64,000 nucleotides of DNA from Acidovorax sp. Leaf191 (GTDB taxonomy: Bacteria; Pseudomonadota; Gammaproteobacteria; Burkholderiales; Burkholderiaceae_C). Numbering within the stretch: position 1 is the stretch's first letter; every line of letters starts with the position of its first letter. Positions 17,915-27,158 of this stretch are shown piece by piece. The position numbers and the translations under genes are program-made. The notes under the pieces were generated by a model. It was not told the DNA's origin. It did not search any database and saw only the letters and a list, made by a program, of their open reading frames with translations. The DNA lies in assembly GCF_001424425.1 (NCBI RefSeq), contig NZ_LMPT01000019.1, positions 1,011,206-1,075,205 on the forward strand. The letters are read 5' to 3'.

Positions 17915-18778
17915 TCACAGCTGGTAGAACGACTTGATCAGCTCCCACGCTTCCTGCGGGTCGTCGGTGTAGTGAAAGAGGCCCAGGTCCTGGGCCGAGA
18001 TGGTGCCTTCTTCGACCAGCACCTCGAAGTTGATGAGGCGCTTCCAGTAGTCCGCGCCGAACAGCACGATGGGCACGGGCTTGGCCTTTTTCGTCTGCAC
18101 CAGCGTGAGCACTTCGAACAGCTCGTCCAGCGTGCCGAAGCCGCCGGGGAAGGCCACCAGCGCCTTGGCACGCATCATGAAATGCATCTTGCGCAGCGCG
18201 AAGTAGTGGAACTTGAAGCTCAGCGTGGGCGAGATGAAGCGGTTGCCGCTTTGCTCGTGGGGCAGGGCGATGTTCAGGCCCACGTTGAGGGCGCCCACAT
18301 CGTGCGCGCCGCGGTTGGCGGCCTCCATGATGCCGGGGCCGCCGCCGGTGCAGATGTAGATGCGGTCTGCGGGCGGCTGGCGCTCGCTGTGCTCGGCCAC
18401 CACGCGGGCGAACTGGCGGGCCAGGTCGTAGTACTTGGCGTTGCGCACCGCCAGGCGCGCGCGCTGCAGGCGCACGTCGTTGCCGCTGGCCTCGGCCTCG
18501 AGCAACTGGGCGTCGGCTTCGTCGGGGGCGATGAAGCGGGCGCTGCCGTACACGACCACGGTGTTCTCGATGCCTTGCTCGATCTGGCCCAGGTCGGGCT
18601 TGAGCATCTCCAGCTGGAAGCGGATGCCGCGGGTCTCGCGGCGGAACAGGAATTCAGGGTCGGCGAACGCGAGGCGGTAGGCATCGGCGTGCAGCGGGTT
18701 GCCGCTGGCGGCGTGGCTTTGCAGCTCTGCCCAGGCATCGGCCAGGCGGCGTTCGTTGAGTTGGGTATTGGCGTCCAT
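17915..18778 (-). CDS. LOG/TIGR00730 family Rossmann-fold protein (cytokinin riboside 5'-monophosphate phosphoribohydrolase-like)
   Basis: A 287-aa protein of the LOG/lysine-decarboxylase-like family. The nucleotide-binding signature PGGFGTLDELFE lies near residues 212-223, and a CTGGGPGIMEAANRGA segment near 142 forms the phosphate-binding loop. LOG proteins release the base from nucleoside 5'-monophosphates (N6-modified adenine in plants and many bacteria; PpnN-like nucleosidases in others). The N-terminal extension of about 70 residues is typical of the longer bacterial group. It is convergent with the FecR-domain gene. The start at 18778 gives a full-length family member. Confidence 0.9.
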   Translation of the reverse strand: MDANTQLNERRLADAWAELQSHAASGNPLHADAYRLAFADPEFLFRRETRGIRFQLEMLKPDLGQIEQGIENTVVVYGSARFIAPDEADAQLLEAEASGNDVRLQRARLAVRNAKYYDLARQFARVVAEHSERQPPADRIYICTGGGPGIMEAANRGAHDVGALNVGLNIALPHEQSGNRFISPTLSFKFHYFALRKMHFMMRAKALVAFPGGFGTLDELFEVLTLVQTKKAKPVPIVLFGADYWKRLINFEVLVEEGTISAQDLGLFHYTDDPQEAWELIKSFYQL

Positions 18779-18856
18779 GGCAAGTCAGAAAAAAGCGCTG
18801 CAGGCCCTCGCACAGGCGCAGGTCGGCAGTGGGTTGAACGTGGGGTGGTGATGAGC

Positions 18857-18911
18857 GTTGCGCTTGATTATTACGCAGGATCAAGCGCGTGCAGCTATCA
18901 AAAGAGTAGCG
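18857..18911 (+). repeat. Family A repeat, copy 3 (overlaps crcB 3' end)
   Basis: TTGCGCTTGATTATTACGCA ... GATCAAGCGCGTGCAGCTATCAAAAGAGTAGCGC. The right half (18881-18911) encodes the last ten codons and stop of crcB on the opposite strand. Confidence 0.78.
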
Positions 18912-19267
18912 CTGTGGATGCCCAGCACCGTGAGTGTGAGCGAGCCGAGCAAATGCACTGCGGTCGTGCCCAGCGCCAGCAGATAACGCTGCTGCTGCAG
19001 CATGCCCACCACCTCGGCCGAGAAGCTGGAGAACGTGGTGAGCCCGCCCAGAAACCCGGTGACGAGCGCCAGGCGCCACACCGGGTCAAGCTGCGGCAGC
19101 GCCTGGAACACCGCCACGCAGACCCCCACCAGGTACCCCCCGATCAGGTTGGCCGCCAGCGTGCCCCACGGCAGCAGGGCTCCCGCCGTGTTGAGCCAGA
19201 TACCGAGCCGCCAGCGCGCCAGCGCACCCACGCTGGCACCGATACAGATGGCCACGACTGCAAGCAT
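18881..19267 (-). CDS. crcB: Fluoride efflux transporter CrcB
   Basis: A 128-aa four-helix membrane protein of the Fluc/CrcB family, which forms a dual-topology dimeric fluoride channel. The signatures GALARWRLG (residues 14-22), NLIGGYLVGV near 40 and GFLGGLTTFSSFSAEV near 71-86 (the GGxTTFSxF motif) are all present. Length matches E. coli CrcB (127 aa). The C-terminal residues after about 118 (TLLIAARA) are encoded by a family A repeat. I looked for a fluoride riboswitch upstream and could not recognise one. crcB stands apart from the TRAP operon behind it, separated by a family B repeat. Confidence 0.95.
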   Translation of the reverse strand: MLAVVAICIGASVGALARWRLGIWLNTAGALLPWGTLAANLIGGYLVGVCVAVFQALPQLDPVWRLALVTGFLGGLTTFSSFSAEVVGMLQQQRYLLALGTTAVHLLGSLTLTVLGIHSATLLIAARA

Positions 19268-19387
19268 GGTGCGATGACTCCGGAGAAACGAAGGGCCGTA
19301 TTGTCGGCGATGCTGTGTTCAGCCGGTCTGTACCGTGGCCACGGCTGCGCGAACCGCCATCCACCGTCAGCCTGGGACGCAACCCCG

Positions 19388-19469
19388 GCCAGCGCCACCG
19401 TGGAACCGGCTTCGCCGGGCCACTGGAGGCGTCCCCCTTGGGGGGAAGGCGCGAAGCGACTCAGGGGGG
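19388..19469 (-). repeat. Family B repeat, copy 3 (3' of TRAP dctM)
   Basis: On the minus strand it starts immediately (0 nt) after the dctM TAG stop with CCCCCCTGAGTCGCTTCGCG. It continues through a C-rich stem to GGTTCCACGGTGGCGCTGG, which is shared with the copy at 20881-20981. Confidence 0.75.
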
Positions 19470-20780
19470 CTACTTTTCCTTGCCCATCACCAGGTCCGGC
19501 AAGATCGTCACGACCTGCGGGAACACCGTGATGATCGCAATGCACACCACCAGGCACAGGAAGAACGGAATCGCAGCGCGCGCAATCGTGTTGCTGTCCT
19601 TGCCCGTCATGTTCTGCAGCACGAAGAGGTTGAAGCCCACCGGCGGCGTGACCTCGGCGATTTCGACCAGTAGCACGATGAAGATGCCGAACCAGATCAA
19701 ATCGAACCCGGCCTGCTGGATCATGGGCAGCACCACCGCGCTGGTCAGCACGATCATGCTGATGCCGTCGAGCGCCGTGCCCAGCACCAGGTACACGATG
19801 ACCAGCACGCTGATGAGCGCGAACGGCGACAGGTGCATGGCGTTGACCCACTCGGCCAGCTCGCGCGGGATGCCGGTGAAGGCCATGGTCTTGGTGAGGA
19901 ACGCGGCACCGGCCAGGATGAACATGATCATGCAACTGGTGCGCGTGGTGCCCATCAGCCCGTCCTTGAAGTTCTGCCAGGTGAGCGAGCGGCTCCAGAG
20001 CGCCAGCCCCAGCGAGCCCACCACGCCGTAGGCCGCGCATTCGGTGGCAGTGGCGTAGCCGGTGATGAGCACGGCCACGATGAAGACGATGAGCACGCCC
20101 ACGGGGATCAGGTTGCCGGACTTGCGGATCTTCTCGCGCAGCGTGGAGGGCGGGTCGGCCGCGGGCACCTTGTCGGGGTTGCGCAGGCTCCACCAGCCGA
20201 TGTAGCCCGAGAACAGCAGCATCAGCAAAATGCCCGGCAGAAAGCCCGCAAGGAAGATGCGGATGATGGACGCATCGGCCGCCACCGCATACACCACCAT
20301 GGTGATCGACGGCGGGATCAGAATGCCCAGCGTGCCCGCCGTGGCCAGCGAACCGAGGGCCAGCTTCTCGTCGTAGCCGCGCTTCATCAGCTCGGGCAGG
20401 GCCACCTGGCTGATGGTGGCACAGGTGGCGGCCGACGAGCCCGACACCGACCCGAAGATGCCGCAGCCCAGGATGGTGGTGTGCATCAGCCGCCCCGGAA
20501 CGCGGTTGAGCCAGGGGCGCAGGCCTTCGAACATCTCTTCGGACAGCTTGGTGCGAAACAGGATTTCGCCCATCCAGATGAACAGCGGCAGGGCGGCCAG
20601 CTCCCAGCTCGCATTGCTCTCCCAGAACGCCGAGAACAAATTCTTGGCCGGCTGCGTGGACGTGAAGAACGCCTGCCCCACCCACCCGCAGATCGCCAGC
20701 GTCATCGCAATCCACACGCCGCCGGACAGCAGCACCAGCATGAGCAGCAGCAACACGCCACCCACCATCAAGATATCCAT
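19470..20780 (-). CDS. TRAP transporter large permease (DctM family)
   Basis: A 436-aa membrane protein with about 12 hydrophobic segments. It is the transport subunit of a tripartite ATP-independent periplasmic (TRAP) system that uses the Na+ gradient. The family segments GSVSGSSAATCATISQVALPEL (near residues 109-130), the GILIPPSITMVVYAVA segment near 153, and EVTPPVGFNLFVLQ near 372 are all present. It works with the small permease and the binding protein encoded upstream. A 200-bp gap containing a family B repeat separates it from the small permease gene, so expression of the large subunit may be modulated within the operon. Confidence 0.94.
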   Translation of the reverse strand: MDILMVGGVLLLLMLVLLSGGVWIAMTLAICGWVGQAFFTSTQPAKNLFSAFWESNASWELAALPLFIWMGEILFRTKLSEEMFEGLRPWLNRVPGRLMHTTILGCGIFGSVSGSSAATCATISQVALPELMKRGYDEKLALGSLATAGTLGILIPPSITMVVYAVAADASIIRIFLAGFLPGILLMLLFSGYIGWWSLRNPDKVPAADPPSTLREKIRKSGNLIPVGVLIVFIVAVLITGYATATECAAYGVVGSLGLALWSRSLTWQNFKDGLMGTTRTSCMIMFILAGAAFLTKTMAFTGIPRELAEWVNAMHLSPFALISVLVIVYLVLGTALDGISMIVLTSAVVLPMIQQAGFDLIWFGIFIVLLVEIAEVTPPVGFNLFVLQNMTGKDSNTIARAAIPFFLCLVVCIAIITVFPQVVTILPDLVMGKEK

Positions 20781-20880
20781 ATCGAACTTTCTGGACTGCA
20801 GGGCGCGATGCGCGATGCAGCCTGTTGTTATCGGTATTCACACCGCGCGGTCATCGCGCCGCGCGTCCCACCCACCGCAA

Positions 20881-20981
20881 AAACTGGCGCGGCAAACGCG
20901 AGTGCCACCGTGGAACCGGCTCCGCCGGGCCACCGGAGGCGTCCCCCCTCAATGGGGAAGGCGCGCAGCGCCTCAGGGGGG
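20881..20981 (-). repeat. Family B repeat, copy 4 (3' of TRAP dctQ, inside operon)
   Basis: On the minus strand it begins four nt after the dctQ stop with CCCCCCTGAGGCGCTGCGCG and ends GCGCCAGTTT. It is about 100 bp long, located between the small and large permease genes. Confidence 0.76.
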
Positions 20982-20985
20982 CGTC

Positions 20986-21522
20986 CTAGATATCAGACGA
21001 AAAGTCACCCTTGGCATGGCGTTCTTCCACAGCCCGCACAAAGGTCGGCACGCCACCGCGCAGCACGATGATGAATTCATCCACCACCGCCACCCACAGC
21101 AGCACCGAGCCGATCGCAAAGCTCAGCTGCGGAATCCACAGCGGCATGGGCAGCAGGCCCTGGGAGATGTCGTTGAACTCCCAGCTCTCGTACGTGTAGC
21201 TGCAGGCCGCCCACATCAGGTAGCCCACGGCGACCGATGCGATGGCGAGCGACACGACTTCCAGCTGGCGGCAGCGGCGCGGCGACAACTTTTCCAGCAG
21301 CAGTGTCACGCGCACGAAGTCGCCGTGCTTGAATGCATGGGCCATCGCAAAGAAAGCCGCGGCCGCGCAGAACCAGGCCACGATGTCGTTGATGGCGCCG
21401 GTGCGCAGGCCCACCTCGCGCATGATGCTCTGCGCGATCATGAGGATGCAGATGAGGGCGATGAACGCGGCGCCCAGGGCGCCTGCGGCAAGGTAGAGGC
21501 GGTCGAGCCAGCGGCGCAGCAT
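20986..21522 (-). CDS. TRAP transporter small permease (DctQ family)
   Basis: A 178-aa membrane protein with four predicted helices, the usual size and topology for DctQ. The first helix begins LYLAAGALGAAFIALICILM. The conserved segment AWFCAAAAFFAMAHAFKHGDFVRV, with its basic FKHGDFVRV end, is typical of the family. It forms a complex with the large permease. It starts 12 nt downstream of the binding-protein stop, and its own stop is followed by a family B repeat before the large permease gene. Confidence 0.92.
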   Translation of the reverse strand: MLRRWLDRLYLAAGALGAAFIALICILMIAQSIMREVGLRTGAINDIVAWFCAAAAFFAMAHAFKHGDFVRVTLLLEKLSPRRCRQLEVVSLAIASVAVGYLMWAACSYTYESWEFNDISQGLLPMPLWIPQLSFAIGSVLLWVAVVDEFIIVLRGGVPTFVRAVEERHAKGDFSSDI

Positions 21523-21534
21523 ATGGATGCGGGC

Positions 21535-22551
21535 CTACTTCTTGGCCTGCACGCCAGGGACCGGACTGCTCTTGCGGTAGCTTGCGACGATGGCTTCACC
21601 GTCCGGGCCGGCCTTCTTGAGCCAGTCGGACAGCATGATCTCGCCGACCTGGCGCATGTCGGCCATTAGCTTGGGCGCGGGCGTCACGATCTTCATGCCC
21701 TTTTCGATCAGTGCCTTCTTGTACCACTCGGTCTTTTCCTCGCTGAGCTTCCAGCCGCGCGACTCGGCCTCGGCCGAGGCCTTGAGCAATGCGTCCTGGC
21801 TGGGCTTGTCCAGCGCATCGAAAGCCTTCTTGTTCACGATGACTGCGTTCTTGGGCAGCCAGGCCTGCGTGTCGTGAAAGAGCTTGATGCTTTCGTAGAT
21901 CTTGCTGTCGTAGCCGGTGGAGCCCGACGTCATGGTGGCCTCGACCACGCCCGTGGCCAGCGCCTGCGACAGCTCGGCCGCCTGGATGGTCACCGGCTGC
22001 GCGCCGATCAGCTCTGCGATCTTGGCGGTGGCGGGACTGTAGGCGCGCCACTTGATGCCGCGCAGGTCGGCCACCGAGGCCAGTTCCTTCTTCGAATAGA
22101 TGCCCTGCGGCGGCCAGGCCACGGCGTACAGGAGCTTCATGCCCTGCGTGCCCAGCAGCTTGTCGAGGTAGGGCTTTTGCGCTTCGTACAGGCGCCTGGA
22201 GTCCGCATACGAGGTGGCCAGGAAGGGGATGCCGTCCACGCCGTACAGCGCGTTCTCGTTCTCGAAATTGCCCAGCAGCACTTCACCGGCCGGGGCTTGC
22301 CCGCCCTGCACGGCGCGCTTGATTTCGTTGGCCTTGAACAGCGAGGCGTTGGCGTGCACCGTGATCTTGAGCTTGCCGGCCGATGCGGCATCCACGTCCT
22401 TGGCGAACTGCATCAGGTTCTCGGTGTGGAAGTTGCTCACGGGGTAGGCGGCGGCCAGGTCCCACTTGGTCTGTGCCATCACGGAGGACGCGGTGAAACC
22501 GAAGGCCAGGGCCAGGCCAAGCGCTGTGGCGGGGAGGATTCGACGCTTCAT
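21535..22551 (-). CDS. TRAP transporter substrate-binding protein (DctP family)
   Basis: A 338-aa periplasmic binding protein with signal peptide MKRRILPATALGLALAFGF...MAQ (cleavage near 26). The DctP fold shows in YPVSNFHTENLMQFAKDVDAA at the mature N-terminus. The substrate-carboxylate-binding region GIKWRAYSPATAKIAELIGA near residue 170 carries the conserved Arg that salt-bridges a carboxylate, and GVVEATMTSGSTG follows near 205. It is the first gene of the TRAP operon. Divergent to it lie a winged-helix regulator and a 5-oxoprolinase/hydantoinase, suggesting a carboxylated substrate such as 5-oxoproline; that is inference from neighbours. Confidence 0.94.
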   Translation of the reverse strand: MKRRILPATALGLALAFGFTASSVMAQTKWDLAAAYPVSNFHTENLMQFAKDVDAASAGKLKITVHANASLFKANEIKRAVQGGQAPAGEVLLGNFENENALYGVDGIPFLATSYADSRRLYEAQKPYLDKLLGTQGMKLLYAVAWPPQGIYSKKELASVADLRGIKWRAYSPATAKIAELIGAQPVTIQAAELSQALATGVVEATMTSGSTGYDSKIYESIKLFHDTQAWLPKNAVIVNKKAFDALDKPSQDALLKASAEAESRGWKLSEEKTEWYKKALIEKGMKIVTPAPKLMADMRQVGEIMLSDWLKKAGPDGEAIVASYRKSSPVPGVQAKK

Positions 22552-22739
22552 GGAGAGCTCCGCAAGTAAGGACGTGGGGTGAAAGGACTGTCGGCGACTG
22601 TATAGAAATCAACCCATGGCGACATAGGTGTTTTGCCTAAACGCTGACAAATTGCCAACAAATCATTGCCATGGTGCCTACAATGGCTTGCATAACCCGT
22701 GCCAGTTTTTCCCTTCCACCACAAGGTTCGCTGTCCATC

Positions 22740-23270
22740 ATGAAATCCGGCTCCAAGGCCAAGGGCGATTCCGGCCCCATCGTGTCGTCGGCGCACCTGG
22801 TGTCCGCGCAGAGCGCGGAGCTGAGCGAGTTCGAGTTCGGGCTCATCGTGGCGGGCAACGCCTTTCACCGCTGGGTGGCGCACTGCATGTCGGCGGCGGG
22901 CCTGAAGGACCTGACGCCGCTCGATGTGCTGGTGCTGCACCACGTGACGCACCGCGCGCGGGACAAGCGCCTCGCCGACATCTGCTTCATCATGAACGTG
23001 GAGGACACCCACCTGGTGAACTACGCGCTCAAGAAGCTGCAGAACCTGGGCGTGGTGGCCTCGCAGAAGAACGGCAAGGAAGTGACCTACGCCGCCACCG
23101 ATGTGGGCCGCGCCTACGTGCAGCGCTACCGCGAAATCCGCGAGCGCTGCCTCATCGATGCGTTGCACGCCGACGACTCCCTGAACCGCGACATCGGCGA
23201 GCTGGCCCGGTTGCTGCGTGTGCTGTCGGGCATGTACGACCAGGCGGCGCGCTCGGCGGCGTCGCTGTGA
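22740..23270 (+). CDS. Winged-helix (MarR-like) DNA-binding protein
   Basis: A 176-aa predicted regulator. From residue 35 it shows a helical N-terminus (FGLIVAGNAFHRWVAHCMSA), then a winged helix: LTPLDVLVLHHVTHR, RLADICFIMNVEDTHLVNYALKKL (recognition helix region) and a wing GVVASQKNGKEVTYAATDVGR. This is the MarR-like winged-helix DNA-binding family often found beside hydantoinase and TRAP genes. The ATG at 22740 is preferred because a TACAAT -10-like hexamer (22679-22684) would put the transcript start beyond upstream ATGs, but the ribosome site is poor. It is divergent from the TRAP operon and precedes oplAH by 81 nt. Confidence 0.8.
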   Translation: MKSGSKAKGDSGPIVSSAHLVSAQSAELSEFEFGLIVAGNAFHRWVAHCMSAAGLKDLTPLDVLVLHHVTHRARDKRLADICFIMNVEDTHLVNYALKKLQNLGVVASQKNGKEVTYAATDVGRAYVQRYREIRERCLIDALHADDSLNRDIGELARLLRVLSGMYDQAARSAASL

Positions 23271-23300
23271 CCGCCGCCACGCCGTGGTTTGAATAAAAAT

Positions 23301-23350
23301 CTGCCCTACCGCTTGATGAACAAGCGCCAGTAGCTATCAAAATAGTAGCA
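23301..23350 (+). repeat. Family A repeat, copy 4
   Basis: CTGCCCTACCGCTTGATGAA ... CAAGCGCCAGTAGCTATCAAAATAGTAGCA, one of the most complete copies. It ends one base before the first ATG of the oxoprolinase gene and so occupies its ribosome-binding region. Confidence 0.85.
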
Positions 23351-23351
23351 A

Positions 23352-26300
23352 ATGTCCCATCAACCTTCCCCCATGTCCCGCTGGCAATTCTGGATCGACC
23401 GTGGAGGCACCTTCACCGACGTGGTGGGCCGCCGGCCCGAATCGGACGGCACGTTCACGCTGGTCACCCACAAGCTGCTGTCCGAGAACCCCGAGCAGTA
23501 CAAGGACGCTGCGGTGGCCGGCATTCGCCACCTGCTGGGTTTGAAGCCCGGCGAGCCGGTGACGCCTGCACAGGTCGAGTGCGTGAAGATGGGCACCACT
23601 GTGGCCACCAATGCACTGCTGGAGCGCAAGGGCGAGCCCACGCTGCTCATCACCACGCGGGGCTTCAAGGACGCGCTGCGCATTGCCTACCAGAACCGCC
23701 CGCGCCTGTTCGACCGCCACATCGTGCTGCCCGAGCTGCTCTACAGCCGCGTGATCGAGGCGCAGGAGCGCGTGGGCGCGCAGGGCGAGGTGATCGAGCC
23801 GCTGGACGAGTCCCACCTCAAGGAGCGCCTGTGGGCCGCGTACGACGCGGGCCTGCGCAGCGTGGCCATCGTGTTCATGCACGGCTACCGCTACACGGCG
23901 CACGAACAGGCCGCAGCGCGGCTGGCGCGCGAGGCGGGCTTCACGCAGGTGAGCAGCTCGCACGAGACCAGCCCCATGATGAAGTTCGTGAGCCGGGGCG
24001 ACACCACGGTGGTGGACGCGTACCTCTCGCCCATCCTGCGCCGCTATGTGGACCAGGTGGCCAGCGAGATGCCGGGCGTCAAGCTGTTCTTCATGCAATC
24101 GTCCGGTGGCCTCACCGATGCGGGCACCTTCCAGGGCAAGGACGCCATCCTGTCCGGCCCGGCCGGCGGCATCGTGGGCATGGCGCGCACGGCGGAGCTG
24201 GCGGGCCACGCGAAGGTCATCGGCTTTGACATGGGCGGCACGTCCACCGATGTGAGCCACTACGCGGGCTCTTTCGAGCGCGAGTTCGAAACCCAGGTGG
24301 CGGGCGTGCGCATGCGCGCGCCCATGATGAGCATCCACACCGTGGCCGCCGGCGGCGGCTCCATCCTGGGATTCGACGGTGCGCGCTTTCGCGTGGGCCC
24401 CGAGAGCGCGGGCGCCAACCCCGGCCCGGCCAGCTACCGCCGCGGCGGCCCGCTGGCCGTGACGGACGCGAACGTGATGGTGGGCAAGATCCAGCCCGCA
24501 CACTTCCCGCACGTCTTCGGCCATGCGGCCAACGAGGCGCTCGACGGCGACGTGGTGGCGCAGAAGTTCGCGCAACTGGCGGTGCAAAGCGGCCGCTCGC
24601 AAGAGGATGTGGCCCACGGCTTCATCCAGATCGCCGTGCAGCAGATGGCCAACGCGATCAAGAAGATCAGTGTGGCGCGCGGCTACGACGTCACGCGCTA
24701 CACGCTGCAGTGCTTTGGCGGCGCGGGCGGCCAGCACGCGTGCCTGGTGGCCGATGCCCTGGGCATGACGCGGGTGTTCGTGCACCCGCTGGCGGGCGTG
24801 CTGAGTGCCTACGGCATGGGCCTGGCGGACCAGAACGTGATCCGCGAACAGGCGGTGGAAATCAAGCTTGCGCCGGACGCATTGCCCGGCATCGAAGCCA
24901 CGCTGGGTGCCCTGGCCGCCACCGCGCGCACCGAACTGGAGCGCCAGCAGGCCGGCAGCAGCACGGCCGTGGTGCACCGGCGCGTGCATGTGCGCTACGA
25001 GGGCAGCGACTCGGCGCTCATCGTCCCATGGCCCAGTGCCCCCACGCTCGGCACTGGCGTGTCCTCGCTGCCCCCCGAGGGGGCTTCGCTTGCTTGGGGC
25101 GGCCCGGCGCAGCGCGAGGTCCTGAAGGCCATTACGTCCAGTTTTGAGGATGCTTACCGCCAGCGCTTCGCCTTCCTCATGCAGGGCAAGGGCCTGGTCG
25201 TGGAGGCTGTGTCGGTCGAGGCCGTGGTCCCCGGCGATGCACCCGTGGAGCCACGCCACACGCTGCAGCCCGCGCGCGAGACGCCGCACCGCGGCATGGT
25301 GCGCATGTACACCGGCGGGGTCGATGGCGTGCCCGCGTGGCACAGCGCCCTGCTGGTGGTGCGCGAGGACCTGCGCCCGGGCGATGTGGTCCCCGGCCCG
25401 GCCATCATTGCCGAGAAGAACGCCACCACCATCGTCGAGCCCGGCTGGCAGGCGCAGCTGACCGACCTGGACCACCTGCTGCTGGACCGCACCGTGGCGC
25501 GTGCAGTGCAGCACGCCGTGGGCACCACGGTGGACCCGGTGCTGCTGGAAGTCTTCAACAACCTGTTCATGAACATCGCCGAGCAGATGGGCCTGCAGCT
25601 GCAGAACACGGCGTACTCGGTGAACATCAAGGAGCGCCTGGACTTCAGCTGCGCGCTGTTCGACACGGCTGGCAACCTGATCGCCAACGCGCCGCACATG
25701 CCGGTGCACCTGGGGTCCATGGGCGAGAGCATCAAGACGGTGATCCGTGACAACGCCGGCCGCATGCAGCCGGGCGACGTGTTCGTGCTGAACGACCCGT
25801 ACCACGGCGGCACGCACCTGCCCGACATCACGGTCATCACGCCGGTCTACCTGGAGGACGACGCCGAGCCCACGTTCTACGTCGGCAGCCGCGGCCACCA
25901 TGCGGATGTGGGCGGCATCACGCCGGGTTCCATGCCGCCGTTCTCGACGCGCATCGAGGAAGAGGGCGTGCAGATCAACAACGTGAAGCTGGTCGAGCGC
26001 GGCGTGCTGCGCGAGGCAGAGATGATCGCGCTGCTGGAAAGCGGCGAATACCCGTCACGCAACCCGCAGCAGAACATGGCCGACCTGCGCGCGCAGATCG
26101 CCGCGAATGAAAAGGGCCAGCAGGAGCTGCGCCGCATGGTGGGCGAGTTCGGCCTGCCCGTCGTGCTGGCGTACATGAACCACGTGCAGGACAACGCCGA
26201 GGAGTCGGTGCGCCGCGTGATCACGCGCTTGAAGGACGGGCAGTTCACGCTGCCGCTGGACAACGGCGCGCAGATCAGCGTGGCGGTGCGTGTGGATGCG

Positions 26301-27098
26301 TCCAGCCGCAGCGCCGAGATCGACTTCACCGGCACCAGCCCGCAGCAGACGCACAACTTCAACGCGCCCACGGCGGTGTGCATGGCGGCGGTGCTGTACG
26401 TGTTCCGAACGCTGGTGCAGGACGACATCCCGCTCAACGCCGGGTGCCTCAAGCCGCTCAAGGTCATCATCCCGCCGGGCTCGATGCTCAACCCCAACCC
26501 GCCGGCCTCGGTGGTGGCGGGCAATGTGGAGACCTCCACCTGCATCACCAACGCGCTCTACGGCGCGCTGGGGCTGATGGCGGCGGGGCAGTGCACCATG
26601 AACAACTTCACCTTCGGCAGTGCACGCTACCAGTACTACGAGACCATCTCGGGCGGCAGCGGTGCGGGCGGCGTGTGGGATGCTGCGGGCCAGCTCACCG
26701 GCGGCTTTGCGGGCACGAGTGTGGTGCAGTGCCACATGACCAACTCGCGCCTGACGGACCCGGAGATCCTGGAGTTTCGGTTTCCGGTGCGGCTGGAGGG
26801 CTACGAGATCCGCAAGGGCTCGGGCGGCGAGGGTCAATGGAAGGGCGGCGACGGCGGCGTGCGCCGCGTGCGCTTTCTCGAGCCCATGACGGCCAGCATC
26901 CTGTCCAACGGCCGCCACCACGGCGCTTTCGGCATGGCCGGCGGCAGCGCGGGCGCGGTGGGCATCAACAAGGTGGTGCGCAGCAACGGCAAGACCGAGC
27001 TGCTGGACCACATCGGCCAGGCCGAGATGCAGCCGGGCGATGTGTTCGAGATCCACACGCCAGGCGGCGGCGGCTTCGGTGCCGTGGGCTCGAAGTAA
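23352..27098 (+). CDS. 5-oxoprolinase / hydantoinase fused A-B protein
   Basis: A 1248-aa ATP-dependent amidohydrolase with the HyuA and HyuB halves in one chain, as in OplAH, which opens 5-oxo-L-proline to glutamate. Hydant_A_N is at about 8-205 ([32 protein letters not shown]). The hydantoinase A actin-like domain is at about 220-530 ([22 protein letters not shown]). The HyuB domain is at about 724-1240 ([41 protein letters not shown]). Residues about 563-597 are an extra Pro/Gly/Ser-rich loop encoded by a repeat-like sequence; homologues recalled pass directly from ALIVPW to the FEDAYRQRF helix. A second ATG (residue 8) could be the real start because a family A repeat fills the leader. 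Confidence 0.93.
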   Translation: MSHQPSPMSRWQFWIDRGGTFTDVVGRRPESDGTFTLVTHKLLSENPEQYKDAAVAGIRHLLGLKPGEPVTPAQVECVKMGTTVATNALLERKGEPTLLITTRGFKDALRIAYQNRPRLFDRHIVLPELLYSRVIEAQERVGAQGEVIEPLDESHLKERLWAAYDAGLRSVAIVFMHGYRYTAHEQAAARLAREAGFTQVSSSHETSPMMKFVSRGDTTVVDAYLSPILRRYVDQVASEMPGVKLFFMQSSGGLTDAGTFQGKDAILSGPAGGIVGMARTAELAGHAKVIGFDMGGTSTDVSHYAGSFEREFETQVAGVRMRAPMMSIHTVAAGGGSILGFDGARFRVGPESAGANPGPASYRRGGPLAVTDANVMVGKIQPAHFPHVFGHAANEALDGDVVAQKFAQLAVQSGRSQEDVAHGFIQIAVQQMANAIKKISVARGYDVTRYTLQCFGGAGGQHACLVADALGMTRVFVHPLAGVLSAYGMGLADQNVIREQAVEIKLAPDALPGIEATLGALAATARTELERQQAGSSTAVVHRRVHVRYEGSDSALIVPWPSAPTLGTGVSSLPPEGASLAWGGPAQREVLKAITSSFEDAYRQRFAFLMQGKGLVVEAVSVEAVVPGDAPVEPRHTLQPARETPHRGMVRMYTGGVDGVPAWHSALLVVREDLRPGDVVPGPAIIAEKNATTIVEPGWQAQLTDLDHLLLDRTVARAVQHAVGTTVDPVLLEVFNNLFMNIAEQMGLQLQNTAYSVNIKERLDFSCALFDTAGNLIANAPHMPVHLGSMGESIKTVIRDNAGRMQPGDVFVLNDPYHGGTHLPDITVITPVYLEDDAEPTFYVGSRGHHADVGGITPGSMPPFSTRIEEEGVQINNVKLVERGVLREAEMIALLESGEYPSRNPQQNMADLRAQIAANEKGQQELRRMVGEFGLPVVLAYMNHVQDNAEESVRRVITRLKDGQFTLPLDNGAQISVAVRVDASSRSAEIDFTGTSPQQTHNFNAPTAVCMAAVLYVFRTLVQDDIPLNAGCLKPLKVIIPPGSMLNPNPPASVVAGNVETSTCITNALYGALGLMAAGQCTMNNFTFGSARYQYYETISGGSGAGGVWDAAGQLTGGFAGTSVVQCHMTNSRLTDPEILEFRFPVRLEGYEIRKGSGGEGQWKGGDGGVRRVRFLEPMTASILSNGRHHGAFGMAGGSAGAVGINKVVRSNGKTELLDHIGQAEMQPGDVFEIHTPGGGGFGAVGSK
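25038..25120 (+). repeat. Family B-like repeat embedded in frame in oplAH
   Basis: The stretch CACTGGCGTGTCCTCGCTGC, then CCCCCCGAGGGGGCTTCGCT and GCTTGGGGCGGCCCGGCGCA, looks like intergenic repeat DNA of this genome rather than coding sequence. It is a variant of family B, not an exact copy. It stays in frame and adds about 30 residues to the protein. Confidence 0.55.
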
Positions 27099-27110
27099 GG
27101 GTCCTATGGG

Positions 27111-27149
27111 CTGCTACCGCTTGATTTCCAAGCGGTAGCAGCTATCAAA
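27111..27149 (+). repeat. Family A repeat, copy 5
   Basis: CTGCTACCGCTTGATTTCCA then AGCGGTAGCAGCTATCAAA. The two CTACCGCTTG/CAAGCGGTAG arms are perfectly complementary here, so this copy shows the parent hairpin best. It lies between the convergent oplAH and mrpG genes and could act as a bidirectional transcript-end structure. Confidence 0.85.
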
Positions 27150-27158
27150 TCAGGAGCG

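Noticed and set aside
19268-19340. Possible fluoride riboswitch upstream of crcB
   Set aside because: I could not find the conserved GGNGATGG / pseudoknot elements; only unrelated sequence is present.
22625-22690. Three TTGCC repeats as operator of the winged-helix regulator
   Set aside because: Spacing is irregular (14 and 9 nt) and no symmetry is present.
23337-25901. An 854-codon open frame opposite oplAH
   Set aside because: His/Ala/Arg-rich shadow sequence without any family motif; the plus-strand hydantoinase is unambiguous.
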